Under the pieces are notes generated by a model. It made no database searches. It was not told the origin of the DNA and worked only from the letters and a program-made list of their open reading frames with translations. From Coenobita brevimanus (Eukaryota; Arthropoda; Malacostraca; Decapoda; Coenobitidae), in the NCBI GenBank assembly GCA_032717465.1, contig CM064715.1, positions 33,839,628-33,903,627 on the forward strand: a DNA stretch of 64,000 bases, in the 5' to 3' direction. Shown here piece after piece: positions 45,784 through 56,453 of the stretch; the first letter of the stretch is position 1, and every line of letters begins with the position of its first letter. The position numbers and the translations under genes are program-made.

Positions 45784-48700
45784 TGAATGAATGAATAAAT
45801 AAAAATGTGACATGGCGGCGCAACAGCAGAGGTCATATGCCGCCGAACACAAACATTAAAAAGAAGTCAAAAAATAAATGAATAAATAAACAAATAAAAT
45901 GAATCATAAAACAAAACGACAAAATCAAAGAAACAACGAAAGATAACATGGTGGAAAGATTGAGGTTAAACGAGAACGGTGTAAAAACACAAACTAAAAT
46001 ATGGTAAAGTCCTACAGTTTGTGGAGAAGACCGGAACTTAATACAAGGAGAAGGTGCCTCCTCCCAAAGCACAAGCCTCTTCCCCAAGTACCGAAGAGAG
46101 AAGATAAAGTCCGTTGTCGGCTCGGCACCTGGAAAGGTACTGCCAAGGAAGGTCCTCAAGACTTGTGCATTCCAAAAGAAGATGCTGCACAGTCAAAGGA
46201 ACCAGACAGTCATCACAATAGGGAGGGAGCGCCTTCTCCATTAAAAAACCATAAGTCAGCCTAGTGTGGCCAATCTGGAGACGGGCCCAAGCTGTTTCCC
46301 ACTGTCGGGAGATTCCCACATACCCTCCGCCCAGGTTCTGATGAATGCCACGGAGTTTGTTCGTCCCTACTGCATCCCACCTTCTCTGCCAACAGAGACG
46401 GACAGCTTCTATAGTGCTTGTACATAAATCCTCAGATGGGACACGGTAATGGGGAGAGGATGGACGAGAGGCAGCGGCTCTCACCACAGAGTCAGCACGC
46501 TCATTGCCTACGACCCCCACATGAGCAGGGACCCAACACATCCGTACAGAAAATCCGCGTCTGTGTAATAAGAAGAGCCATTCCAAGATAGACAGGACTA
46601 GAGGGTGTGATGAGAAGCCACAAGACAAAGCTTGCAAGGCACTGGCTGAGTCACTAAAAATGGTGAAAGAAGCAGGGGGGAAACTAAAAATCAACTCAAC
46701 TGCAACTAAAATAGCTGTAAGTTCAGCAGTAAAAACAGAGGCGGAAGGAGGAAGACTCCCATCACGGCTAAAGTCATGGAAAACTACACCAAAGCCTGTC
46801 CCAATGCGGGACTTGGAACCATCAGTATATACAGGGATCGAGCCACTCTGGGCAGAGGCGTGTTCTAAAAAGTAAGACAGAGCTACCCATGTGAAAAGAC
46901 AGGCCTTTCTCTCAGGGAAGTAATCACATGGCCATACTTCTGGGAGGAGCCAGGGAGCCACTCGGGGAACATGCACAGGGCAGCCCTCACTCTGTACAGA
47001 AACGGTTGTGGATAGCGAGGGTGAGTGTTATAAAAGTGGAAAAGAGCGACCTCAGAGACAGCCATACAACTTGGTGAAGAAGGTAGACGGTGAAGGCGGT
47101 GCCAACACTGCACCAGTAAGGCCTGGCGACGGAGTTCTAGTGGCGGTTCATTCGGGTCTACTAATAGACTAGGAATTGGGGAAGACCGGAAAGCTTCAGT
47201 TGACAGATGGATCCCAGCATGATGGATTGAACTGAGAGGCTTCAGCTGTGCCTCAGTAGCAGAAGAGTATACCTCACACCCAAAGTCCAATTTGCTCTGT
47301 ACCAAGACACGGTAAAGGTAGAGCAGGGTGGCTCTATCAGAGCCCCAAGACAGGTGAGACAGAGTCCGTAGGAGAGACAGGGCATGGTGGAAGGATAAAC
47401 GAAATGCACGGATGTGGGGAACCCACGTCAGTCGTCTGTCGAAAACAAGACCGAGAAACCTTGCTTCCTCCACACATCGGAGCCTGTGGCCATGTAACTT
47501 GAGATCGGGGTCGGGGTGGACAACTCTCAAGCGGGAGAAATGTAAGGCCACTGTTTTTGTTGGAGAGAAATGGAAACCATGCATTGTGGCCCAATGAGAT
47601 ACGCGGTCTAAGGTGAGCTGCATACGACGTTCAGCCACGGGCATCCGGGAGGCAGCATACCATATAGCTAAATCATCAACATACAGTGAGGCAGACACCC
47701 CCTCTGGAATAGAGGACAGTATACCATCTAATGCTATAACAAAAAGGGTCGTGCTAAGGACACTTCCTTGAGGCACGCCTTCTTCCTAAGGGTACAAAGG
47801 AGACAGAGTATCACCAATTCGAACCCTGAATGAACGGTCACGCAGAAAGTCTAATATAAGTAGGGGCAGCCTACCACATAAACCTAAAGAGTGAAGCTGC
47901 TTGATGATACCAAACCACCATGTAGTATCATATGCCTTTTCTAAGTCAAAGAAGATGCACACCAGATGCTGCTTCCTGGCAAAAGCATCACATGCTGCAG
48001 CTTCTAGGTGGACAAGTGCATCTGTCGTCGAACGATATTTGCGAAAACCAGACTGACATCGAGAAAGACAGTCATTCCTTTCGAGGAAATACATTAAGCG
48101 TGAATTGACCATCTTTTCGAACAGTTTACACAAGCATGATGTAAGGGCAATTGGTCAATATTCTAGAGGACTGGATCCTGTCTTCCCTGGCTTCTGGAAT
48201 GGCAGGACAACAGCTTTGTGCCAAGAGGTAGGAAGAGAAGAGTCTCTCCAGATTCTATTAAAAAGCTTGAGGAGAAAAGACAGTGCATCATCACCCAGGT
48301 GCCGAAGCATTGCATATGGAATATCATGTGACCCTGGTGAGGTGTCATGACAAAGGGAAAGAGCAGATTGGAGTTCATGGGAAGAGAAAGGGAGGTTGTA
48401 AGACTCCCCCCTCCCGGAATGGAAGTTCAATATCCTAGCCTCTTCTACGTCCCTGTGTCTGGCAAAAACTGGAGTGCTAGCATCTCTACGGCTGACCGCT
48501 GCAAAGGCAGAAGCAAAAATATCGGCCACAGCCACAGGGTCACCAACAGGCTCACCATTTGACAGCAGCACAGGGGACCTGCCTTGCGGGAATTTTCCTG
48601 AAATCTTTTGTACTCTCTTCCACACCTGAGACACTGGTGTATTAGAGTTTATGGAAGACACATAAGCCATCCAAGAGTCTCGTCGGGCTTGTTTGAGGAC

Positions 48701-48814
48701 TCGGCGTGCCCTAGCACGTGTCCTCCTGAATTCGACAAGATAATGCTCTGTTTTGTATTGACGATAATGTGAAAATGCTGTCTTTTTGGTACATACAGCA
48801 ATACTACAATCCTC
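45784..48814 (-). mobile_element. I-type non-LTR retrotransposon, 5'-truncated, in env of element 1
   Basis: The 3' tail on the minus strand is made of ATTC/ATTT units (plus strand TGAATGAATGAATAAATAAA at 45784). It carries reverse transcriptase and RNase H and lacks the endonuclease, so it is 5'-truncated. A 13-bp target duplication brackets it. RNase H after RT places it in the I superfamily (I, Loner or Nimb-like clades). Confidence 0.88.
46038..48814 (-). pseudogene. Reverse transcriptase, RNase H and Cys/His finger of the I-type element
   Basis: Minus-strand blocks: a pre-RT region with RRVLKQARRDSWMAYVSS (48700-48645) and a HDIPYAMLRHLGDDALSFLL block (48325-48270); RT with FRKYRSTTDALVHLE (48040), FFDLEKAYDTTW (47960, catalytic motif A), PQGSVLSTTLFVIALDGIL (47770) and YVDDLAIWYA (47690, catalytic YVDD); thumb to 46883; RNase H with PVYTDGSKSRIGTGFGVVF (46830), FTAELTAILVAVEL, FSDSASALQAL and CWVPAHVGVVGNERAD (46540-46490); and a C-terminal CDDC...H.....C finger (46210-46170). 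Frames are 48931-48155, 48133-47786, 47776-46883 and 46976-46038; three shifts or stops separate them. All RNase H acidic residues are present. It is recent by its open frames. Confidence 0.9.
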
Positions 48815-48827
48815 ACTACATGTGGAA

Positions 48828-49801
48828 AATTTGCAACTCTCCATAGATTCTCTTCTTTCCCAAGTAACTACCTTAGTTCGTATTCTAGTTGATGCTGTCG
48901 GTGGTCGTGTCACTGCAGACTTAGTACCCACCTCTGATCTCTGTTCTGTATAGACTGGGCTTGCTCTACTTTTGACTTGCCTCGTTCATATTCCTCCACG
49001 TTTTACAAGCACATTCGATCTCCTCCAAATTTTCCTTTTCCCATCTTGTTCAATAATTCCTTATTGCAGGCCTCTTTTCTCGGAGTATTTCCTCCTATCC
49101 CGTGATCGTCTCTCTATTGCGTTCATATCCTCCAGTGATCGTGACAAGTGTGTTACACCTACTTCTCGTCTTCGTGTTGCCTACCTACTTGCTATTTCTC
49201 CTAGTAGCACCGCACCCTGCGAGTCTGCCTTGGTTCACAACCATTCTGTACACTCTGCCTGTTCCTTTATTCCGACTCCTCAATTCCCAGTGGATCAAGC
49301 TCGTGTAAACCACAACCAATACTTCTTCACTGTCCCAATCTCTATTAGTATCATGTGCCTTGGAACTTCTGTTCATTCAGTGCCTGCTAATGGTCTCTGT
49401 AAATCGCTGGACTAATGTACAGTTAAACCAGAATCTGTGATTATCTATGCCACTCGTTATCATCACGCCTTACGTAATTACAGATATTAAATCTTTCAAC
49501 CCATCAACATGACCTCCAGTCTCCCTTTTGACAGTCTATCCATCACCTCTGCAAACCTGCGTATATTGGATTTTCTTAACCAGAGTGATTTTGGGGGGGA
49601 TCAGTTTTCCTTGGCTTTCAGCCGTTCATGGGTACATCTAGTCTTTGTGTTTCCCCCAGTAACTATCTATTTTATTGGATTCATTCTGACCGTTTGTGTA
49701 GTGCATTGTTGTGTTAGGAAAATGGAACGCAGACTACGTGAAATCCGCATCGCAGCAAGGTTAGTACAGCAGCCACAGGAAGCTGAAGTTGGCTGTACTT
49801 A
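48828..49801 (+). pseudogene. env: Envelope-like gene of element 1, C-terminal part with membrane anchor
   Basis: After the duplication the frame continues with LQLSIDSLLSQVTTLVRIL and GGRVTADLVPTSDL (48880-48935), the counterpart of GKIATDLLPVHEL in element 2. A middle part (48972-49415) contains CESALVHNHSVHSAC and QYFFTVPISISIMCLG. The last frame (49509-49802) ends in a transmembrane segment FVFPPVTIYFIGFILTVCVV (49648-49707), followed by HCCVRKMERRLREIRI, a short basic cytoplasmic tail. The stop is at 49799. One stop and at least two frameshifts occur. The last 178 bases are repeated downstream. Confidence 0.75.
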
Positions 49802-50575
49802 ATATCACCTCATATGACTGCTAAAAGGCGCCAAAAGAACCATATGGTATATGTACAAAGTAAAATGACAAACTGAAAGGTACAATGACAACCTCGAAAA
49901 GTTAATGAAATTAATTGATATGATGGAAAAGGAAGAAAGATGAAAAAACGGGACAAGAGAACAGAAAAGTAGCAAAAGAGTAACACAAAAAAAAAAATGG
50001 AAAGACAAAATGAAGAGTAAATATCATGAAAATTACACGAGGAATAATACTCAAAAGTGACAAAAAATAATGTATATGAAAATGTCCGATCCTTGTGTGC
50101 TCCACAGCTGAAAGATCATTATTCCATGTATCATTATATTATATCTGTAAAATTGGGCTTCGACTGTTGAGTGATGAAGAATGCTAATCTATATTATTAT
50201 TTCAAATACTATCACCACTGTAGCCTATACATATTACTCTTCCATTTATATATCACTGGATTTCCCACTTATCTCACATGGCCATATATTGTAAATACTG
50301 ACTGAAATACTATCACCACTATATACATATTACTCTTCCATTTATATATTACTGACTTACCCACTTATCTCATATAGCCATGTATTGTAAGTATTGTATT
50401 TCTTTTTGGATCCAACTACTTAAATAGGAACAGTATACCTTATAATCATTATCATTCCATGTATTTACAAACCTAGTTAAACTCACTCCCCTAAAATATG
50501 CTTACTAACTAAATTCTTTGTATGATAATGGTTCGTTGTGTCAGAAGACACCATTTTAACTATATGGGGGAGTAT
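49802..50575 (+). other. 3' untranslated region and polypurine tract of element 1
   Basis: AT-rich, no gene. It has an internal imperfect repeat (ACTATCACCACT..AC..ATACATATTACTCTTCC at 50209 and 50307). ATATGGGGGAG at 50562-50572, just before the LTR, is the likely polypurine tract. Confidence 0.65.
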
Positions 50576-50924
50576 TGTAAGCATACTATGTAACCATACC
50601 TTGTGCCCATACCTCTATAATGTAACCATACCTTGATAATCTCTTGAACTTGCAATCTAGAACTAGCAGTATATAAGTATTACAGTTTATATCTCTAGTA
50701 GTGTATGAGTGCCTACGTGACAATTAATGCACATATTAGCAGATTTCATAAATTGCAAATGTAAGTAGCCAACTCCCCCCCACACTGCCCTCACTTTGTG
50801 GGCAGTTGCAGGGTTGGCATAGGACAGGTTGGACCTGTGTTTGTCTTCTCCAAATAATCTCCCATTGAAACTACATCAAGACCTCTGGATTACTCCTAAC
50901 TGGGTATATGAGAGGGGTGGAACA
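50576..50924 (+). repeat. 3' LTR of element 1 (first of three)
   Basis: Runs from TGTAAGCATACT to GTGGAACA, 349 bp; the duplicated LTRs are 52202-52550 and 53830-54178. A TATA-like TATATAAG lies at 50670-50677. It matches the split 5' LTR at roughly 85 percent by eye. Confidence 0.88.
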
Positions 50925-51064
50925 TTCAACTTCCTCCCACTCCAATATCTTTTCCCCCTGAAAGATATTACAATTTTCTGATTAACTACAAATACCTTTC
51001 AAATTGTTACCAACAGCCATTTGTCGTCAACTTATATGGATTTTTTTTTAAAATAAGAAAAGGG
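50925..51064 (+). repeat. 140-bp segment flanking element 1 (right copy)
   Basis: Partner of 23287-23426. It begins exactly at the LTR end and is itself carried in all three tandem units. Confidence 0.75.
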
Positions 51065-54000
51065 TCTAATAAATTTTTGATGAATAGTTCCCTTCTAGAC
51101 ATTTCTCCTCTTCTAAGAAAAATCATCTTGTGGTAACAATAGTATAATATATAAAGTCACTGCGGTGAGGGAATTAATCCCACAACACCTCTGCTGTTGT
51201 TGTTTTAATGCCTCGTCCAGTAGTCTTGTCGATCGCAGATAAGGAATCACCGTTCATGGGTACATCTAGTCTTTGTGTTTCCCCCAGTAACTATCTATTT
51301 TATTGGATTCATTCTGACCGTTTGTGTAGTGCATTGTTGTGTTAGGAAAATGGAACGCAGACTACGTGAAATCCGCATCGCTGCAAGGTTAGTACAGCAG
51401 CCACAGGAAGCTGAAGTTGGCTGTACTTAATATCACCTCATATGACTGCTAAAAGGCGCCAAAAGAACCATATGGTATATGTACAAAGTAAAATGACAAA
51501 CTGAAAGGTACAATGACAACCTCGAAAAGTTAATGAAATTAATTGATATGATGGAAAAGGAAGAAAGATGAAAAAACGGAACAAGAGAACAGAAAAGTAG
51601 CAAAAGAGTAACACAAAAAAAAAAATGGAAAGACAAAATGAAGAGTAAATATCATGAAAATTACACGAGGAATAATACTCAAAAGTGACAAAAAATAATG
51701 TATATGAAAATGTCCGATCCTTGTGTGCTCCACAGCTGAAAGATCATTATTCCATGTATCATTATATTATATCTGTAAAATTGGGCTTCGACTGTTGAGT
51801 GATGAAGAATGCTAATCTATATTATTATTTCAAATACTATCACCACTGTAGCCTATACATATTACTCTTCCATTTATATATCACTGGATTTCCCACTTAT
51901 CTCACATGGCCATATATTGTAAATACTGACTGAAATACTATCACCACTATATACATATTACTCTTCCATTTATATATTACTGACTTACCCACTTATCTCA
52001 TATAGCCATGTATTGTAAGTATTGTATTTCTTTTTGGATCCAACTACTTAAATAGGAACAGTATACCTTATAATCATTATCATTCCATGTATTTACAAAC
52101 CTAGTTAAACTCACTCCCTAAAATATGCTTACTAACTAAATTCTTTGTATGATAATGGTTCGTTGTGTCAGAAGACACCATTTTAACTATATGGGGAGTA
52201 TTGTAAGCATACTATGTAACCATACCTTGTGCCCATACCTCTATAATGTAACCATACCTTGATAATCTCTTGAACTTGCAATCTAGAACTAGCAGTATAT
52301 AAGTATTACAGTTTATATCTCTAGTAGTGTATGAGTGCCTACGTGACAATTAATGCACATATTAGCAGATTTCATAAATTGCAAATGTAAGTAGCCAACT
52401 CCCCCCCACACTGCCCTCACTTTGTGGGCAGTTGCAGGGTTGGCATAGGACAGGTTGGACCTGTGTTTGTCTTCTCCAAATAATCTCCCATTGAAACTAC
52501 ATCAAGACCTCTGGATTACTCCTAACTGGGTATATGAGAGGGGTGGAACATTCAACTTCCTCCCACTCCAATATCTTTTCCCCCTGAAAGATATTACAAT
52601 TTTCTGATTAACTACAAATACCTTTCAAATTGTTACCAACAGCCATTTGTCGTCAACTTATATGGATTTTTTTTTAAAATAAGAAAAGGGTCTAATAAAT
52701 TTTTGATGAATAGTTCCCTTCTAGACATTTCTCCTCTTCTAAGAAAAATCATCTTGTGGTAACAATAGTATAATATATAAAGTCACTGCGGTGAGGGAAT
52801 TAATCCCACAACACCTCTGCTGTTGTTGTTTTAATGCCTCGTCCAGTAGTCTTGTCGATCGCAGATAAGGAATCACCGTTCATGGGTACATCTAGTCTTT
52901 GTGTTTCCCCCAGTAACTATCTATTTTATTGGATTCATTCTGACCGTTTGTGTAGTGCATTGTTGTGTTAGGAAAATGGAACGCAGACTACGTGAAATCC
53001 GCATCGCTGCAAGGTTAGTACAGCAGCCACAGGAAGCTGAAGTTGGCTGTACTTAATATCACCTCATATGACTGCTAAAAGGCGCCAAAAGAACCATATG
53101 GTATATGTACAAAGTAAAATGACAAACTGAAAGGTACAATGACAACCTCGAAAAGTTAATGAAATTAATTGATATGATGGAAAAGGAAGAAAGATGAAAA
53201 AACGGGACAAGAGAACAGAAAAGTAGCAAAAGAGTAACACAAAAAAAAAAATGGAAAGACAAAATGAAGAGTAAATATCATGAAAATTACACGAGGAATA
53301 ATACTCAAAAGTGACAAAAAATAATGTATATGAAAATGTCCGATCCTTGTGTGCTCCACAGCTGAAAGATCATTATTCCATGTATCATTATATTATATCT
53401 GTAAAATTGGGCTTCGACTGTTGAGTGATGAAGAATGCTAATCTATATTATTATTTCAAATACTATCACCACTGTAGCCTATACATATTACTCTTCCATT
53501 TATATATCACTGGATTTCCCACTTATCTCACATGGCCATATATTGTAAATACTGACTGAAATACTATCACCACTATATACATATTACTCTTCCATTTATA
53601 TATTACTGACTTACCCACTTATCTCATATAGCCATGTATTGTAAGTATTGTATTTCTTTTTGGATCCAACTACTTAAATAGGAACAGTATACCTTATAAT
53701 CATTATCATTCCATGTATTTACAAACCTAGTTAAACTCACTCCCCTAAAATATGCTTACTAACTAAATTCTTTGTATGATAATGGTTCGTTGTGTCAGAA
53801 GACACCATTTTAACTATATGGGGGAGTATTGTAAGCATACTATGTAACCATACCTTGTGCCCATACCTCTATAATGTAACCATACCTTGATAATCTCTTG
53901 AACTTGCAATCTAGAACTAGCAGTATATAAGTATTACAGTTTATATCTCTAGTAGTGTATGAGTGCCTACGTGACAATTAATGCACATATTAGCAGATTT

Positions 54001-54610
54001 CATAAATTGCAAATGTAAGTAGCCAACTCCCCCCCACACTGCCCTCACTTTGTGGGCAGTTGCAGGGTTGGCATAGGACAGGTTGGACCTGTGTTTGTCT
54101 TCTCCAAATAATCTCCCATTGAAACTACATCAAGACCTCTGGATTACTCCTAACTGGGTATATGAGAGGGGTGGAACATTCAACTTCCTCCCACTCCAAT
54201 ATCTTTCCCCCTTAGAGATATATCTATTTTCTGATTAACTACAAATACCTTTCAAATTGTTACCAACAGCCATTTGTCGTCAACTTATATGGATTTTTTT
54301 TTAAAATAAGAAAAGGGTCTAATAAATTTTTGATGAATAGTTCCCTTCTAGACATTTCTCCTCTTCTAAGAAAAATCATCTTGTGGTAACAATAGTATAA
54401 TATATAAAGTCACTGCGGTGAGGGAATTAATCCCACAACACCTCTGCTGTTGTTGTTTTAATGCCTCGTCCAGTAGTCTTGTCGATCGCAGATAAGGAAT
54501 CACCCCTATGGGGACGTCCAATGGACTCCCTACATAACTGAAGTTTTGTCCGAATGATAGTATTCTTACCTAATTGTATTCTTACCTAATTGTATCTTTA
54601 CAGGAATGAG

Positions 54611-56453
54611 TCAAGCTCGTATTGTCCCGTGTCTTAGACCATATTTATCGTACATATCCTTAAATTTGTGAATTGTTTTGGCACACACTATTTCATTCGG
54701 TAGTGCATTCCATTGATCAATTGCTCTGTTTGAGAAACTGAATTTCCTTACGTCTTTATCACCTCTCTTCTTATGCAGTTTTTTGCAGTGTCCTCTTGCT
54801 GATGCTTCTCCATATGTTAAGTAATCATTTATGTCTATTTTCTCCTTTCCTGATATCCACTTATATAGCATTATCATGTCACCTCTTTTCCTTCTCTCCT
54901 GTACAGTAGTGTTGGTAGATTCAGTTTATTTAGTCTTTCTTCGTAGCTTAGGTCCCTTAAGCTTGGTATCCATCTTGTAGCGGCCCTTTGAACTTTTTCA
55001 ATCTTGTCTTTATGCTTTTTGAGATGAGGACTCCAGACTATTGATGCATATTCCAGGGTTGGTCTAATGAATGATGTTATTATCCTTCTTAGCATGTCTT
55101 CATTTATGTATGTGAATGCTATTCTCATATTTGCAAGCAGTGTATACATGTTCCGTACCTTCTCGCTGATGTGGTCAGCCGGAGATAGTCTGTTATTGAT
55201 AATCACACCTAGGTCTTTCTCTCTTTCTTATGTGTATAGGGTTTTATTTCCTAACTTATAATCCCAATCAGGTCTTTTTCCACTTTTACCAAACTTGATT
55301 ACATGACACTTGTCCACATTGAATTCCATTTGCCATGTACTACTCCATTCATGAAGTTTATTTAGTTCTTCTTGTAGCTCCCTACAAGAGTCTGTGCTAG
55401 TAATTCTCCTTTGTATTTTTGCATCATCTGCAAACATATTCAGATAGCTCTCATTTCCAGTGTTACTGTTTATATCATTTATGTACACTAGAAACATGAT
55501 TGGTGCCAGCACCGAACCATGTGGTACTCCACTAGTCACTTCTTTCCATGATGAGTAGTTTCCTCTTAGTACTGTCCTCATTTCTCTTTTTATGAGAAAG
55601 TCTTGCATCCAACAAAACAGTTTGCCTCGAATTCCTCCTTGATGGTACAGCTTCCATAAAAGTCTTTGGTGTGGTACTGTGTCAAAAGCTTTCTTGAAAT
55701 CTAAATAGATACTGTCCACCCATCCTTCCCTTTCCTGTATTGTGTTTGTTACTCTGTCATAGTAGCTCAACAGATTAGTAACACATGATTTTCCTTTTCT
55801 GAAACCAAACTGTCTTTCTGTTATCATACTGTGTTCTTCTAGATGATTTACCCAAGCTTTTCTTATAAGTTTTTCTAATACGAGTACCTTGCTTACAACA
55901 CTGGTCAGTGATACTGGTCGGTAGTTGAGAGGATTTTGTCTATTTCCTTTCTTGAATAAGGGGACAATATTTGCTTTTTTCCAAATATCAGGTAGTTTCC
56001 CTTGACTCAAGGATTTCTTAAAAATTAAAAATAATGGTTTACTTAACTCCTTTGCACATTCTCGTAACACCCAACATGAAATTTCATCAGGACCACTTGC
56101 TTTTCCTCTGTCTAATCTACTTAACTCCTCTTGTATTACTTTTTCTGCGATTTGTATATCTGGTAGTATGTGTGGACATGCGTGTTCCACATATTCCCTC
56201 TCAAAATTTTTTTCTTTGTAAAAACTAATTGGAAATTCTTATTTAGTGCTTCACAAATATCTTTCTCTTGTGTATAAGTGATTCCCTCGTCCGTGATGGA
56301 TTGTATTATATCTTTTACATTGGTTTTGCTTCTGATATAGCTGTAAAACAGCTTTGGTTGATCACTACTTTTATTTATTATATCCTCCTCAAACTGTTTT
56401 TGGGCTTCCCTCCTTATTCTTGTATAGTCGTTTCTTGCCTGTTTGAAATTATT
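54611..56453 (-). pseudogene. Reverse transcriptase part of the CR1/L2-type element, few lesions
   Basis: Minus strand, directly after the endonuclease frame, an in-frame TAA (about 56451) separates the two. An NNFKQARNDYTRIRREAQ region is followed, after one frameshift near 56195, by an open frame of 320 codons (56190-55228): ASGPDEISCWVLRECA, YRPVSLTSVVSKVL, QFGFRKGKSCVTNLLSYYD, VDSIYLDFKKAFDTVPH (catalytic), SGVPHGSVLAPIMFLVYIND and FADDAKI (catalytic). A TCA to TAA change ends it at 55226 (the copy at 13474 has Ser there). A 4-base insertion near 54905 shifts the frame again, before the last 88 codons (54877-54611). Otherwise complete for the family. Confidence 0.88.

Larger units (their letters stand above)
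23427..50924 (+). mobile_element. Gypsy element 1, envelope-bearing LTR retrotransposon, multiply interrupted
   Basis: The outermost element of the nested stack. Order: 5' LTR (split by copy D), leader, gag, protease, RT-RNase H, integrase (after element 2), env (split by an I-type element), polypurine tract and 3' LTR. Subtracting the insertions leaves about 9.8 kb, a usual length for an env-bearing Gypsy element. The coding order gag-pol-env, and an env of baculovirus-F/errantivirus type, place it in Ty3/Gypsy. It is dead: every gene has stops or frameshifts. Confidence 0.85.
49624..54503 (+). repeat. Three tandem copies of a 1.63-kb unit (env end, 3' LTR and flank)
   Basis: Units start at GTTCATGGGTACATC: 49624, 51252 and 52878 (periods 1628 and 1626 bp); the third ends at 54503. 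Each unit holds the last 178 bases of env, about 775 bases of 3' untranslated DNA, a complete 349-bp LTR, and about 326 bases of flank ending AGATAAGGAATCAC. The units are almost identical: differences seen include GGGACAAG/GGAACAAG, G-run and C-run lengths, and a 25-base patch near 54205 in unit 3. It is a segmental duplication joined at a short CC/CG junction, not a satellite. Minus-strand frames repeated in each unit are shadows. Confidence 0.95.

Noticed and set aside
45833..46264. Frames on both strands across the 3' end of the I-type element
   Set aside because: Antisense or untranslated region of the retrotransposon; no motif.
49805..53359. Repeated 67- and 64-codon minus-strand frames in each tandem unit
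   Set aside because: They lie antisense to the 3' untranslated region of element 1 and are repeated only because the unit is; no domain.
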